DNA from: Paralvinella palmiformis
Taxonomy: Eukaryota; Annelida; Polychaeta; Terebellida; Alvinellidae
Assembly (NCBI GenBank): GCA_025642065.1
Contig: JAODUP010000125.1
Span: 493,001-557,000, forward strand
Direction of reading: 5' to 3'
Length of the DNA: 64,000 bases
Shown in pieces: positions 36,660-49,446 of the stretch. The notes below the pieces were generated by a model. That model searched no databases and had not been told where the DNA came from. It saw only the letters and a list, made by a program, of their open reading frames with translations. Within the stretch, counting starts at the first letter, position 1, and every line of letters begins with the position of its first letter. A program made the translations under genes and the position numbers.

Positions 36660-37500
36660 CCCGACAGACTCCCGACTGATCAGGGAGCGTTAATCATCCA
36701 GAAATCAGTGTACTGATGTATAGACCCGGATGATGGCCTTATCGCTGCCGTCGTGGATCGGACGTCGGCCATTGCGTTATCCGGAGTAACAGACAAATCT
36801 CTCCACTGAGCTGTACGGTGTTGGTAATGGTTGGTCAGCTCTGTAGCAAATGATCCGGGATCTAGTCTGAACGCTGAGTAGCCCATCATTATTGTGATTC
36901 ATAGATTGGTACGCCCTGCCATATAATCGCAATCTGGATAGTTCTCTCATTCCTCCGGGAAGCAGCTACCACCAGAACAGCTCTGGATCATATTTGCTTC
37001 GAAAATAAGCGGTGTTTATGCTCCGGCCATAATTATCACGGAAACGAATATCTTTCTTTTAATTAGTACACTTATCTGGCTCACATCGTTTATTAGGATT
37101 GACGCCCCCCCTCCCGTCTCTTCGAAACGAGGAATAGTTACGTTGGCGGGACATCCAATAACAAAGCTAGTTAATTAACCCGGATCTGTTGCCGGATCCA
37201 GAGATTCGCTCGTAGTGTTAGCGCTTAATGTCAAAGGTGTGATGTGCGGCCGGGAGGGGGGGGGGCGATAGGGGCTCATGGAGCGCGTAGTCTCAGCAAC
37301 AAAATGGTATGTTAATCAGCTGACAGGTCAACACTGATATAACGGGACGGACATCATTCCTTCAGCCAATAAGTCATTTTCTATCTGGGATGCTACATTC
37401 CATTGGTCGCCTCCCGTAAAACTCGCCATCCGAAAATTAGGATAAGCGATATGTTGGCCTTGCCGGAAGCCTCCGTCGAGTATGCGACATCAGTCAATAT
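36660..37500. promoter_or_regulatory. Candidate conserved non-coding island in the intron
   Basis: Complex, repeat-free sequence of higher G+C than its flanks, with several homeodomain-type cores (TTAATCA, TTAATTAAC). The evidence is only compositional. Confidence 0.2.
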
Positions 37501-37852
37501 ATAAAACAGGGATCAGGGTAAGGTGTATAACGTATACAGAGTTGGCTTGGCTATAGAACGTTAGAGTTTGAGAGACATGTGAAAATTGGCGAATGGAAAC
37601 AGATGTTGGCAGTAGTAGTTGCAGAGCAACTCTGACGTTAATTAGCGAGTTGAGTGCTTAATTAAATCAAATGACTGTGTGGGGATGAACGGAAGCCCAG
37701 TAGTAGTCTCTTTGGATCATCCGTAATACCGCTAGTTTGGCTGTAGGACGCATGCGCAATTAGGCATTGGTTGTTGAATGCGTGCGTACATCTCGACGCA
37801 GACAAATGTTATCTTTTCATTTATCTCTGATACCTACATCCTCCCCCCACAC

Positions 37853-37854
<2 letters not shown>

Positions 37855-37894
<40 letters not shown>

Positions 37895-37943
37895 ATAGAT
37901 ATATAGATAGATAGCTAGATAGATAGATAGATAGATAGATAGC

Positions 37944-38004
<61 letters not shown>
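37855..38004. repeat. (TA)n-(TAGA)n-(GA)n compound microsatellite
   Basis: TA to 37892, GATA/TAGA tetranucleotides to about 37972 with GCTA interruptions, then GA to 38004. Confidence 0.96.
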
Positions 38005-38006
<2 letters not shown>

Positions 38007-38694
38007 TCACAATACTGTACCCACAAGCAGCCACGTAACGTTAGGTATACGCGAGTTAACACACCTATGCCATCACTGTCATTAAGTTGATATATTCTAC
38101 TGAGCTGTGGAGCTAAACACCGGATATAGACCACTCATTCACCTCAGTCCTATATGGCCAGCTTCGGCGAGAACGCGTACTTATTCCGGTTGTAAAAGAG
38201 TCGTATTTTGGCAGAAATGTCGCTAACCGAGTCTAAAACAGCCAATAAAAGGCCAGTAACTTAATATAAACATCATTTGATCAGACAAAGAATCATCCCT
38301 GGCTGTGGTCTGCCATTCTAAGACGGCATTAGTACTGTGAGGTTTTTCCCTTCAAATCCCTCTCTTCGTTTCAGTTGGCGAATGGCGACCGTGTTCTTAG
38401 CTGATACCACATTTTAGTAGCTTAATTGTTTGTGGCTCTGTTGGGCCAGGAACGGATAGAACAACAACCTTCTTGTCCTGCTAGGTGTGGACGATAAGGA
38501 TTGGCCATGGCTAACAACGGCAGGACGTGTTAAGTTGATCTATTTTACTCTATACTCGCTTGTATGCATGTCGTAATTGGCTCGGCTCGGCTCGGTATGC
38601 GTTGTTTCGTTTCGCAAACGTCAGATTTACGTCACCAAAAAAAAAAAACACACTTTGTGAGCTTATCAATGTTCGTCGTGTCTTGTTATCAACG

Positions 38695-38942
38695 AGGATG
38701 ATGATGATGATCATGATCATGATGATGATGATCATGGTGGTAATGATGGAGCTGATGATGGTGATGGTGGTGATGGTGATGATGATGATGATGATGATGG
38801 TGTGATGATGATGATGATGATGATCATGGTGATATTGACGACATTGGCGACTAAGATAATGATGATGATGATCATTATCATCGCCAATATTACCATTATC
38901 AGGATCAGGATGATAATAATGATCATATTAGTTTATGGTAAG

Positions 38943-39015
<73 letters not shown>
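38695..39015. repeat. (ATG)/(GTG)-rich and (ATA)n array
   Basis: GATGAT and GGTGAT triplets with ATCATG interruptions to about 38930, then a pure ATA run at 38945-39015. Confidence 0.94.
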
Positions 39016-39016
<1 letters not shown>

Positions 39017-39496
39017 TAGAACTAACTGAGTGTCTTTACTTGTCGGAGCCAACCAAAGTCACTGTACAGTGATACCCCAGATTATATGCCAGATCTAAGC
39101 CTGATTGAAATTTGATCGATCGATGTTATTTCCATGTAAAAACAACCTTTTATTCAAACAGATTAAGTCTTTTCCAGAGATGATGCCCTCATTTCCTTCG
39201 TCGGTTTGTTCCACAGAGTGGTGGATGTTACGCTAAATAGAGAATCGCCATACGACTTCCGTGGAGATACAGGTAGTATTTGACTGGATGACCTGTGTTT
39301 TTATATGTGGATAGTAACACTTTGTAAAAAGAAAGAACACCCTATCACTAATGTGAACTAGACTATTTGGACTTTGGTGAAGGCACTTCATGTTATATTC
39401 TGAAGTCTTATATAAATGGAGTGAGTTAGCGGGTTAGTGCGTTGCTTAGCCCCGTTACATCTGGAGCATACGGTTATGGGGAGCGGGGGATGGGGG

Positions 39497-39598
<102 letters not shown>

Positions 39599-39954
39599 GG
39601 AGAGAAGGAGAGAATTAACACTTGGATTCGAACCTTGATCTGAAGGTATGTTGCCCGGTACTCTGTCCACTGGGTTCTCGGTAGGTGGTCATATAATGGT
39701 GAGTTACAATAGTTTATACGAGATATAACAGATAATATTCGATGACCCGTTCAGGATATTACCCTTATCTAAATAAGGTCTATGACGTAATTTTCTGTGA
39801 CACAACTGGTTTATCTTCAGTGACTTCTTAAATGTGTACATGTTAAGGGAAGGGTTAGCTAGTGAAATGAATGGATAAAATAATTAAAATCAGGTGGAAT
39901 AAAATACAACAGGTAACCCCTCTCCACAACATTTATACTCTTACAATATACATG

Positions 39955-40100
39955 TTACAGTTAATCTGTATAATCAGGTAATATGTATATTACCTGAAAT
40001 GTTCAGGTAATCTGTATTAAATATCAGTTAGCAATAGACATATTACCTGAATATACTTCAGGTAATATACATATTACCTGATTATGCAGATTAACTGTAA
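39955..40100. mobile_element. Foldback / MITE-like inverted repeat element
   Basis: The 44-base left arm (39955-39998, starting TTACAGTTAATCTG) is the reverse complement of the right arm (40057-40100) with one mismatch. Each arm contains an inner palindrome (AGGTAATATGTATATTACCT), and the 58-base centre has further AGGTAAT copies. No coding sequence. Small inverted-repeat transposons have this form, but a target duplication is not evident. Confidence 0.8.
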
Positions 40101-40217
40101 TATATATAGGCTTTCCATGCAAGTGTGACATCCGTTGAGGTATTATCGTAAAGTATTCATAGTTTTTAAATCCGGTCTGTGACCATACAACATCCAAGAT
40201 AATACAACATTACTATG

Positions 40218-40390
40218 TGAGGCGTTCCTATGGCGCAGTTATTAGAACATGGCACTGCAAACTTCTAGCTTGTGGGTTCGGAAGCAGCTTATACCTGTGT
40301 TTGTTGGAAGCATTTCCTTACGGAGTCAACCCTAGGCTATATGTCTCATCTGTCTCATGCGCTGAGGCTAACTAACTCAACTTAACTCAG
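40218..40390 (+). mobile_element. tRNA-derived SINE, family B, diverged
   Basis: CTATGGCGCAGTTATTAGAAC head, TTGTGGGTTCGG B box, and AACTAACTCAACTTAACTCAG tail. Confidence 0.72.
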
Positions 40391-42575
40391 TAATTACGCC
40401 AGGAAAATCTACTGCGATCAAAATGACATCATTATTGGCATTATGGCATCAATAAATAATACCGCTATTCACTTTTCTATGATTTACTGTGCACGATGTA
40501 AAAAGAAGCTGTGCTATTTAACGAGAAAACGCTAAGTGACATGTCTTGTCGTGGATAAGACATCAATTCTCGTATATTATTAACAGCACGTTTTTTTTTA
40601 AATATTGACGCGTTGCATATCACAAACAATACAATAACAGTGGCGTATATGAATTGGCGAATTGCAATACAGCTGTGTATTACAAAACCTATGACGTAAT
40701 TCATATATGTGTGTATACGTGTTGATAACCGGGTGATGGGAAATTTATTTCAGGCGTGCCACCGGCGGCCATATTGGCTCTCGTTGTACACGTGACTGAA
40801 CACGTGTGGGTTATCCAGTTCGCGAATTGCGTTTTGTTATTGGACGGTTACGAGGCCTCCGACTAAAACGGTTCAACGAGATCGATGTTAATTCAACTAA
40901 CGTTATAAAGCACAGATAATGACCTCGGGTTGTCATTATTACTTATTTCACTTAGCACTCTCGCTGTGTGTAAGTGATCGTTGTTTGGTGGGCAGACGAT
41001 AATATCGCTAAAATATTGATCACACCCCCAGCCATTTATTTTATTAAGCCATCAAATGGATCGAATATCTATTTGCGGTCATGGCACAATACGAATGACA
41101 ACGCATACATCAGCGTGTTATGTCACTGCCAATGATAAGGGATAACTTTGATGCGTACGTTTTAAACCCAATTAATTATGGATCGATATTGATTTCGAGA
41201 GATTGTGAGAAATGATTGGTTGGTGCCTCAACCTGTATAAACTTATCCCGATGCGCGTGAAGTTGCTTTTCTTAACGTGTTCTGGAGTCACGTGAAGTGG
41301 TCTAACCCCCCTCACAGTAGTCGATGTCGTTAATTTACATGAATATGAGAAAGAAAGCACCCACTTCCAGCTGCTCGGACTCAATTCAGGATCAACAAGC
41401 TTCCTGCCATTAAGTTAATGAATGTTGACAGCAGCGGTACACCCGATCGCGTTATACGAGGCACTAATGCTAATGAAAGGGACAAATAGCTTACCTTGGC
41501 CACATTTGAGGGCTCCCATCTAATGTCATTTCACTGAAAAAGATACGAGCACAATTTCGCCAAAGAACAGTCGTAAATTTAGGCCCGTCTGTGAAGAGGC
41601 TCCAACGCCTTTTTTTCTTTTTTTCTTTTTCAGTTGAACAATAATATCAACAACAACGGCTAAGTGCGAGAAATCTGCGCTCGAGGTTTCGAATGTCAGA
41701 TGTGGCAGAGGACAAGCGGAAAGCGTCTCATTTCGCAGCCTTTCTTTATGCGATATTTAAAACGTCGCAATTCGTCATTGAAAAGCCACCTTGGCCGAGG
41801 ATCCCCGTCCCATCGATTGGACGCTGAAGTCGGAACAACGGGGTTGGTGCGTTTCACAAAAAAGGGACAAACAATCACCAGAATTAGCACATCTCTCCCT
41901 CTCACCCGGTGATCAATTAACATCGTCCGCCATCTGAAGTGAGCACCAGCCCTTCAGCAGGTGGACCAGTGATGCGAAAACGTGGTTCGACCATCGGCGA
42001 GAACCTCTCGAATGAAATCGAATGAAGATGAATTATGGCGAGAGTGTCAAAGCCGAGGGTACGCCTCACAGCTCTACCATCTAACCGACCCCGACTCGCC
42101 GAAAATATGTCAATAACCGCTTTGCGTGCCATCGGTTATCAAAAGTGCGGGTCGACTTTTCCCCTTCCTACCGATATTTATTTACCAGCCGCATTTCGAA
42201 ATTCTACCGCGTTCGGCTGCGATATCGATCAAATAGAGTTCTTGACTCTTCTCTGAAACTAATACACCACCTCTCCGAAATATTCTTTAATGTTGTCGTT
42301 GAAAGAAGTTGATCAAAAACGGTCTGCGCATGAATAGAACAGTTTGAGTTGGTCAAGAAATATTATTTGAAGTCTTTTCTAGGATGACGAATAAAAAGAT
42401 TAGGTATTAGTATGTGGACGCAGTTTTTTTTCGAAAAATGGTTCATATTGATTAATGGTTCCAATCCAAATAGGCCTCTGATAAAACCCGATAACTAAAA
42501 CATCTAGGTCGTCCCTCCCCCTGGACGGGCAGGGGTCAGATGTCGTACAGGACCCTTATCCCCGACCACACCTAC
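40391..42575. promoter_or_regulatory. Repeat-free 5' part of the K2P intron; candidate regulatory region
   Basis: This 2.2 kb next to exon 1 lacks long microsatellites and SINEs, unlike the rest of the intron. Parts such as 41390-41600 and 41930-42200 have complex sequence with TAATG/TTAATGAA cores. First-intron enhancers are common in animals. This is inference from repeat exclusion only. Confidence 0.25.
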
Positions 42576-43065
42576 CTATCGTGGTAATCACAGTGATGGC
42601 GTACAGCATGGAGCCGGCGAACGTCCACTGGATATCGGCCGCACCGTCGGTACCATCCCAGCCGTGCTTCTTGGTCGCCTCGTACACTTGGTCGGTGAAG
42701 TTGAGCAGCAGTTCCTCGGCCATTCTCGTCCAGTTCTCCTCGTAGAAGACGTTCATCGCCAGCGTGGCGTTCCACAGCCTCTGGACGTGCCAGGCCCGGG
42801 ACTGTTTGATCGCCGATTTCTGGCGCAGTTCGTGCGGCGACTCCAGGTTCTTGAAGATGAAGCCCCCGAAGATCGTGTAGCCGATGAGCATCGAGGTGAG
42901 GCCGATCGTCGAACAGAGGAAGGCCGTGAACTTTTTACAGCAGTTGAAGCATCGCTCGCGTCTCGACGGCACGACGTCCTCCTGTTGGGGAAGCTGAACC
43001 GAGACGGAGTCCGGTGTCTGTACGACGGCGACGGAGTCCGGACACAACTCATCGTGGTACGACAT
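42576..43065 (-). CDS. Two-pore-domain potassium channel (K2P), exon 1: N-terminus, M1, cap, pore helix 1
   Basis: K2P channels are dimeric plasma-membrane potassium leak channels; each subunit has four membrane helices and two pore loops. This exon encodes 163 residues plus one base. Residues 1-43 are cytosolic. M1 is about 44-70 (TAFLCSTIGLTSMLIGYTIF region). The extracellular cap is about 71-145 with three N-glycosylation sequons (NAT 99, NWT 111, NFT 122) and no cysteine, so the cap disulphide known in some K2P channels is not possible. Pore helix 1 leads to TVITTI at 158-163. The exon ends in ATA-G before GTAGGT, inside the first Gly codon of the filter. The start is supported by an in-frame TGA four codons upstream (43077-43075). 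The exon is much richer in G+C than the flanks. Family assignment is very secure. The exact subfamily is not; it looks closest to the invertebrate TWK-18/TRESK-like group. Confidence 0.95.
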
Positions 43066-43077
43066 GCTGCTAGCTCA

Positions 43078-43330
43078 GGACGACTGACGACCAGGCGGCG
43101 TACACCTACCAACATCGGATTGGCCTACCGCTTCCTTCGGCGTACCGCGCTACGGGATCCCGTGATCACCGCCGGGGGATGGTGGTCGCCGGATGCGCGC
43201 GACGTTCGGCATCATTTCCGCCTGTTGGAAGTGAGACATCCCGCTCCGGATCGGCCGTCATTTGGCTGATTAATGGCGGCTAATGGGCCTAAACTTTCAG
43301 ATGATTTGTCGTCTCTGGATGTTCGAGTAC
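43078..43330 (-). promoter_or_regulatory. Probable 5' UTR / promoter-proximal region of the K2P gene
   Basis: Immediately upstream of the start codon the sequence is CpG- and GC-rich compared with its surroundings, and it carries the in-frame upstream stop. No clear TATA box or splice acceptor stands out, so the transcription start and any 5' non-coding exon remain undetermined. Confidence 0.4.
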
Positions 43331-44245
43331 TTGACCTGTAAAACATCGGAGAATATCAATTTACGGATCGATATATCTGGACAGAAAATAAGCGGAGAGC
43401 TAACTCCGGAGTGGATTCTATGAGCGTCCCGGTTGGATGAGAGTTACGATCTCGTAATGATGATATATATCCTCGATATTATGTCGGTTATCACCATAAC
43501 GAGGCTTGGCGTTAACGAGAGTCGAATAAGACATGTTGGCATAGTTTAAGTAATTGTTAATTAAGGGCTGTTCTCATGGGACACATTCCACTCACCGCCC
43601 TCTCACCTATTCGTCCAGCCATCAAAGAATTATCATTCAGTCCAGAAGCAGACCCAACCGCCGTATTCTTTATGAGATAATATTCGTAAGCGTTAACGGC
43701 GTATCCTTGGTATGAAGATTTCAGGATTTCGCTTAGCCATCCGGATAGGAATATTAAAACCGAATATGTATGATCACGGAAGACTCGCTGTAGCAGAATT
43801 ACCCCAGTCTGGGATATCACGGATTATTGATCAGGACAATGAAAGCGCCGAATGTCCTATCCTTAGACGAAGACATCCTTCGCCAATCGACCATAATGTC
43901 GGCCAAATTGCGTCTGACGGATGATAAAAGTTTAGTTTTCACGAGTAAAATTCTGTCTGTCCTATTCCAATCCTAACTACCATCTGGAGTAATCCTAGGT
44001 CGTAGTGTCGTGGTCTGAGGTAGAGAACTAAACTATCAAAGATAGCTTCAGCCATATGCTAATGGCAGACTAAAATAGCTGTCAGTAACATTACGTGGAA
44101 TGGGAATGTTGTTATATTACATATACGTATACTGTCTATTGTATAACGGGTATTGTGAAGCTAACAGACTTAATGGGTTAAATGACTAGAGGGCCGAAGC
44201 ATAATAAAGCAGCAACACACGGGACACACCCAAACGTACGTGGGC

Positions 44246-44246
<1 letters not shown>
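43331..44246. other. Upstream intergenic DNA
   Basis: No supportable gene. Complex sequence to about 43930, then AT-rich. Confidence 0.45.

Positions 44247-44317
<71 letters not shown>
44247..44317. repeat. (CT)n-(TA)n compound microsatellite
   Basis: CT repeats to 44293 and TA repeats to 44317, immediately 5' of a SINE insertion. Confidence 0.96.
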
Positions 44318-44334
44318 GGCTTAATCATCTGGAT

Positions 44335-44522
44335 GGCGAGCCTCCGTGATCTAATGGTAGCGTGTTGGATCACAGATCACTACAACCCGTGTTCGAATCT
44401 CGGCGCGTGGGCATATCTGAAAGGTGTGTCATCTTTGACTTCGCTTTTGGAGGTCGCTCGGCCCATTTAGTCTACCATGTGCACAAAAGTGGCCGTAAAA
44501 CATCAATCATCATCATTATCAT
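44335..44522 (+). mobile_element. SINE family A, full length with 15-bp TSD
   Basis: Head, B box (GTTCGAATCTCGGCG), body and (ATC)n tail are all present. CTTAATCATCTGGAT (44320-44334) and CTTAACCATCTGGAT (44523-44537) flank it with one mismatch. Confidence 0.93.
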
Positions 44523-44537
44523 CTTAACCATCTGGAT

Positions 44538-45427
44538 ATGAGAGCTTTCTTTGAAAAACTTAGTCCTGTTTAAGTGTATGCACTTTTATGTGCATGTGTA
44601 TATCCATGAAACAACAACGACAAAACGAAATTCATCTACAATAAAAATGACAATGCAACCTCCCCGAAGAACAAGAACAACAACACCTTAATTTACATAT
44701 TTAATTCAAACAATGTATAACTTGTCGGTTCGCTGTTTTAGAGAGAGGTGAGGAGTGAGAGATTATTTTGTATTTGATTTTTTTTAAATGATTGAATTTG
44801 TTGATTAACCCGATATCTTGCATCGCCGACCAACAAATCAGAAGATGTTCGGTTGATTGGATCTGATTGATTTATTAGTTGCTGTATCAGCGTAACGTTT
44901 GTCAGCGAGTCAGCGAAACCAGCCAATCAAGCAGATAGTCTGTCAATATAAAGGCCAGCCAGTCAGTCAACCAGATAACATAATACTGTCTTTGAAAGCC
45001 AACCAGCCAGCCAGACAGCCAGACAACTAGCCAGACAGACATATAGCTTGATAGTCTGTCAGCAAACCAACCAGCTACCGAAGCAGCATGACACTTTCAG
45101 CAAACTTCACAGTCTATCGTAGAGTAGTCTGACACTGTTAGCAAGCCAAAACATCAGTAAGATAACTGAACATAGTTACCGAGAAAGTCTGCCAGCCAGC
45201 CAGCCGTGATAACATAAAGCCTATTATTAAGTAATTACATAAGAAACGAACTCAGTTGAATATTCTTACACAACTCTAGGGTTATTGTGCTCTCATGACA
45301 GCTGGTTTCGATTCACTATCATCAGCGAATAGTAAGTGGGTGAGTCAGTGAGTGATTTATATCTGGTATGTAAGTGAGAGGCGTCTTCACAAGAAAAGGC
45401 AATGATCCCATGAAATATTCGAAAATA
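44538..45427. other. Spacer with degenerate CCAG/CAGA repeats
   Basis: From about 44880 to 45220, GCCAGCCAG, CCAGACAG and CAGTCAGT motifs recur irregularly, like an old decayed tetranucleotide array. No gene. Confidence 0.55.
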
Positions 45428-45897
45428 TGATCATATCACCCCAATTCTTCAAAGACTACATTGCCTACCTGTTAGACAGCGTATCCATTACAAGATTATC
45501 TTAATAACTTATAAATCTATTAATGATATGGCACCAGAATATCTGTGTGAACTGGTGTCCATTAGAATGTCAACCCGAAAACTCAGGTCATCCAGTCAGA
45601 TACTAGTGCAGGTGCCAGTGTCTCGGCTCAAGTCATATGGTGATTGCACATTTAGTGTAGCAGCCACTAGTTTCTGCCATCAGATATTAGAAATGCGTCG
45701 TCTTTTAAACCTTTTAAATCCATTCTTAAAAAATACCCCTTTCATGGAAAAATATTAATTATAGTCTAAATCTCTTATAAGGTTTTTACAGACATATTAT
45801 TTGGGGTATTATTATATTACATATTATTTGTACAGCGCCTTTGAATAGCTCCTGCTAGTAAGGGCGCTTTATTAAATATACATTATTATTATTATTC
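45428..45897 (+). mobile_element. LINE 3' end (L2/CR1-like), 5'-truncated
   Basis: The frame reads HITPILQRLHCLPVRQRI, then YKSINDMAPEYLCELV, KLRSSSQILVQVPVSR and DCTFSVAATSF. This is the usual end of the reverse transcriptase ORF of L2/CR1-type non-LTR elements, after the catalytic domain. The 3' part has ACAGCGCCTTTGAATAGC and GGGCGCTTTATTAAATATAC, then a short (ATT)n tail. Everything 5' is missing, as is usual for aborted LINE insertions, so it is inactive. Confidence 0.88.
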
Positions 45898-47472
45898 GTT
45901 TGAGACCGGTGATCGAATACTGATTCGGAGGTTACCCCCAATCAGTAACAGATAATGTGTAAATGATCTACCATCATTCTATAAGAAATAACTATCACCT
46001 GGCATATCTTAAGTAGCGTTAGGGATTCAGCGGATGGTATAGAGACATATATCCCAGCTTCACAATTCAAATGTGTTTGGGACAGTCGGCGCCAGCTGGT
46101 CGTCCAGGTTTTCAAGGATGAGTGGCTCGACTCCGTATCGGGATATATAACGAATGTCGCTTCGATGTCAATACAAATCGCCATAGAATATATTAAGACA
46201 TCGATTAGATCTTTTCGGGTTTCGTGTAGTTATCAGTCTGATGAGCAGCGACCGATAAAAGGTGGTGCAACGAAATCGCTCAAACAATCAGCAGCATATC
46301 GGAAGAGAAACATTTGCGCAGCTGTTTCTTTGTGTTTGGTTTTTCTCCCATAAATGTACTTCATCATCACCGAAGAAAGGCTACGTCGACAGAACGTATT
46401 GTTTGGTGTTTAATATCGACGATTCCCTCGACATTTAACCTTGATCGGCGATCTGTAATTGTGTAGAAATATATAAAACTGTTTGAAACATTTCTCAAAT
46501 ATACGATGGTACACATCGATTGGTGGTAATGAAACTTTTCTTTAACGATTTAAAACAAATATTTTCCGCATTGAATCCGGTTGTCATTGATTCCTGATTT
46601 GTCTTCCGGTATATAGCCGAACGATTCTAGATAAGAGCCGGTGGCTCTCTCTAACTAGAAGCTAGAAGATGAATTATAATTATTATCGTATTTTTGTTAT
46701 GACAACAACTAATAATAACAACATTAATAATGGATTGCTCACGTGATTAGACAGTAAACGAACGAACGATTGCTTTAGATGGTTTCGAAGCTACTCTGGC
46801 GGCTGGAACATTTGGCTGAAAGAGGGACTTCTTATTGATATGAGCCGATTAGGCCGAGACCTTAAACTGAAGGCTGAAACATCCGACAGAAAAAATATAC
46901 AGAAAATCACCATCTGCAGGTCTGCGGCGTAGTGCGCTGTCAGCTGCGACAGTCAAGTGGCTCGTTTGCTTAGGATATGGCGATGATCTCAAGTATCTAT
47001 TGATTTATATAATTATTAACATATCTGGAGATTGGCGGAATTAAAGGGAAGTCTTTACTTACCTGGAAAATGAACAAACTGTTTACAAATGTAAACACAT
47101 AGCTAGCGTTGATTCGGTTAATTCAATATCCTCATTTTGGTACACCCCATTTCCCGATCTAGTCCGATCCCGTTTGGCGATGATATTCCTCAAATCCAGA
47201 TACTCATCTCCACATACTCATCAAAGCCGGGTATTAATCATTTAGCTAATATTGTCGTTATCAACCATTAGGCCAGCCAGTGAAGGAGACGTGGATTGTT
47301 TGAGCAGCTCCGTTAGTTTTGTTGGTCGTCAGATTGTGGAGTAATACTCATCTCGGTGTGGATCCTGGATCCCGTGACTGGTAGCGACTGTCCCAAACGA
47401 AGGGACGTAATGGGCGGAGAACGCCAATCACAAGGCGTGCCTTTCTCCTCACCACCGCAATACCAACCAAGC

Positions 47473-47503
<31 letters not shown>

Positions 47504-48272
47504 GAAATTGACGATCAGAATTGTTGTCCGGTATTAGACGAAACGTTAAGGACGTATTCCAATGGACATTCTCCAACTTTATTTGCCCTTCTTATCCAAC
47601 AATAGGCACTTACGATCGAAGTTGGTCTCTTCGTGTCTCTTGGCCAACTAAAATCGATGTTCTTCCACTCTCTTCTGCTAAAACTCCATTGAAACTTCTC
47701 TCCGCCAGCGTCTAGTCTCTCCGATGGCCTACCGGGTGCCCGCTGTTGGCGAACTATTCACGGGAAAAAACCCGAACCATTGGCTGTGAGCTCGACGCAG
47801 AACATCGCTCGTCGGCGGCGTGGAAGGCCAACAACACGGGAGACTGGTTGTCGGAGGCCATACGGAGCGAGTTCTGGCTCATCGTACAGACGGGCCACCG
47901 AGCATGGACCATTAGCATATAGGATGGTAGAACCACTTATAGAACCCGGTGTATCGATCACCTGCCACGCTGATATGATTAGCACGTACCGCTAACGGAG
48001 AAGGGTTCACCTTCGGGGAATAGCGGCGTGGAATCCGTATTTCAGAATGGATTGTTTCGCCTCGTCCAGATCGGAGACAGAAGTAAGTGTACGACTATCT
48101 GGATACCACGAACGGCCATCCTGGTGGTACGGCTTCGCAGCGTCGAGAAATTATGGACGGAATCAGATAAAGATGCTGAGCCGTTAACAACTTTAAATCC
48201 CGAACCGTCTTCCTGTGTTTAACATCCGCCAGTTGACATTAACAAGAGAACAATTAACTACTTACTACCACA
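45898..48272. other. Upstream intergenic DNA
   Basis: An (ATC)n run lies at 47473-47503. The region 47700-48220 is near 50% G+C and complex; no frame resembles a protein I know. Nothing else is supported. Confidence 0.45.
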
Positions 48273-48324
48273 TGACTCTCTCTCTCTCTCTTTCTTTATC
48301 TCTCTTTCTTTCTCTCTCTTTCTT

Positions 48325-48355
<31 letters not shown>

Positions 48356-48367
48356 TCCCCTCTATCC

Positions 48368-48419
<52 letters not shown>

Positions 48420-48487
48420 CTCTATCTATATATCTATCTATATATCTATATATCTGTGTATCTATATATCTATCTATCTCTCTCGCT
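48273..48487. repeat. (CT)n and (TATC)n microsatellite
   Basis: CT/TTTC repeats to about 48355, then TATC tetranucleotides and TATATC units. Confidence 0.95.
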
Positions 48488-48975
48488 CGCTCGCTTATTT
48501 GCTCGTCAAATCTTTGCCAATATTATTGTTTTGTATTGAAATTCTAAACATGGATATCAGAATGTGGACTTGTCTAAGAAATGGATCGTTAATGGTGCTG
48601 GGTCTATTTAATAGGAGTAGGATCTATGAAGATGACCTGGATGTATTCAATGATATGTTATTTGTTATATATTGACGTCGTCAACTCCTTGGAGAGAACC
48701 CGATATCAGCATATTTTTTATTTGCTGAAGTCGTCTTTATAAGTTAAGTCAACAGTCTCGGTATTGAGGATACTTATTGGCTGATCTAATTCTACCTGTT
48801 TTAGAGTTATCTTTATACGGTAACATTGTTATAAACCGAACTACTGGCTGTTGTAATGGAGTAATTCCTCCGTCATATGTCCCAGGTGACACTCCTCTCC
48901 CGATCGGCGATGACGAAGTGAGAGCGGATATTCCAGTGATCTGTCTGGATCTGTTTATAGGTAAATGTTCTCATA

Positions 48976-48995
48976 AAAAAAGACAACAGTCAGAG

Positions 48996-49027
<32 letters not shown>

Positions 49028-49178
49028 TTGTGCCCCCGTAGTCTAGCTGGTTACGCGTTGGATCACAGATCACTACCATCTGAGTTTAAAAAAAGACAAC
49101 AGTCAGAGATAATAATAATAATAATAATAATAATAATGTATATTTAATATACATTATTATTATTATTATTATTATTTA
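48976..49178. repeat. Direct repeat around a SINE A head, with (ATA)n and a palindromic LINE-type tail
   Basis: AAAAAAAGACAACAGTCAGAG followed by (ATA)n occurs at 48977 and again at 49088. Between them is only the SINE A head (TCTAGCTGGTTACGCGTTGG to CATCTGAGTT). After the second copy, ATGTATATTTAATATACAT with (ATA)n on one side and (ATT)n on the other forms a palindrome; its right half matches the LINE tail near 45875. Confidence 0.85.
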
Positions 49179-49446
49179 AAGATCATAGCTCTCCACAAAA
49201 TGACAATGCCGATTGAATTAATTTAAAGCCTACTATTGCGAGACGATTATTTTCATTTTTATATTCTATTTGTATTAATATTTTGCGAAATTTCACGATG
49301 AAGTATCAGCTGATCGTACCATGACCGATTTATCGATTACTGACTCACTAGTAGTCATTTTAATGTCACATACGATACCTGCGACGTTGAACTGCTCCCT
49401 CCACAATGATTACGTTATCGGAAAAGGTCCCCCCGTCGCTGATTAC

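Noticed and set aside
42664..43269. Long plus-strand frame (201 residues) opposite K2P exon 1
   Set aside because: It is the antisense shadow of a GC-rich coding exon and has no domain or hydrophobic pattern; the minus frame is an unmistakable K2P channel.
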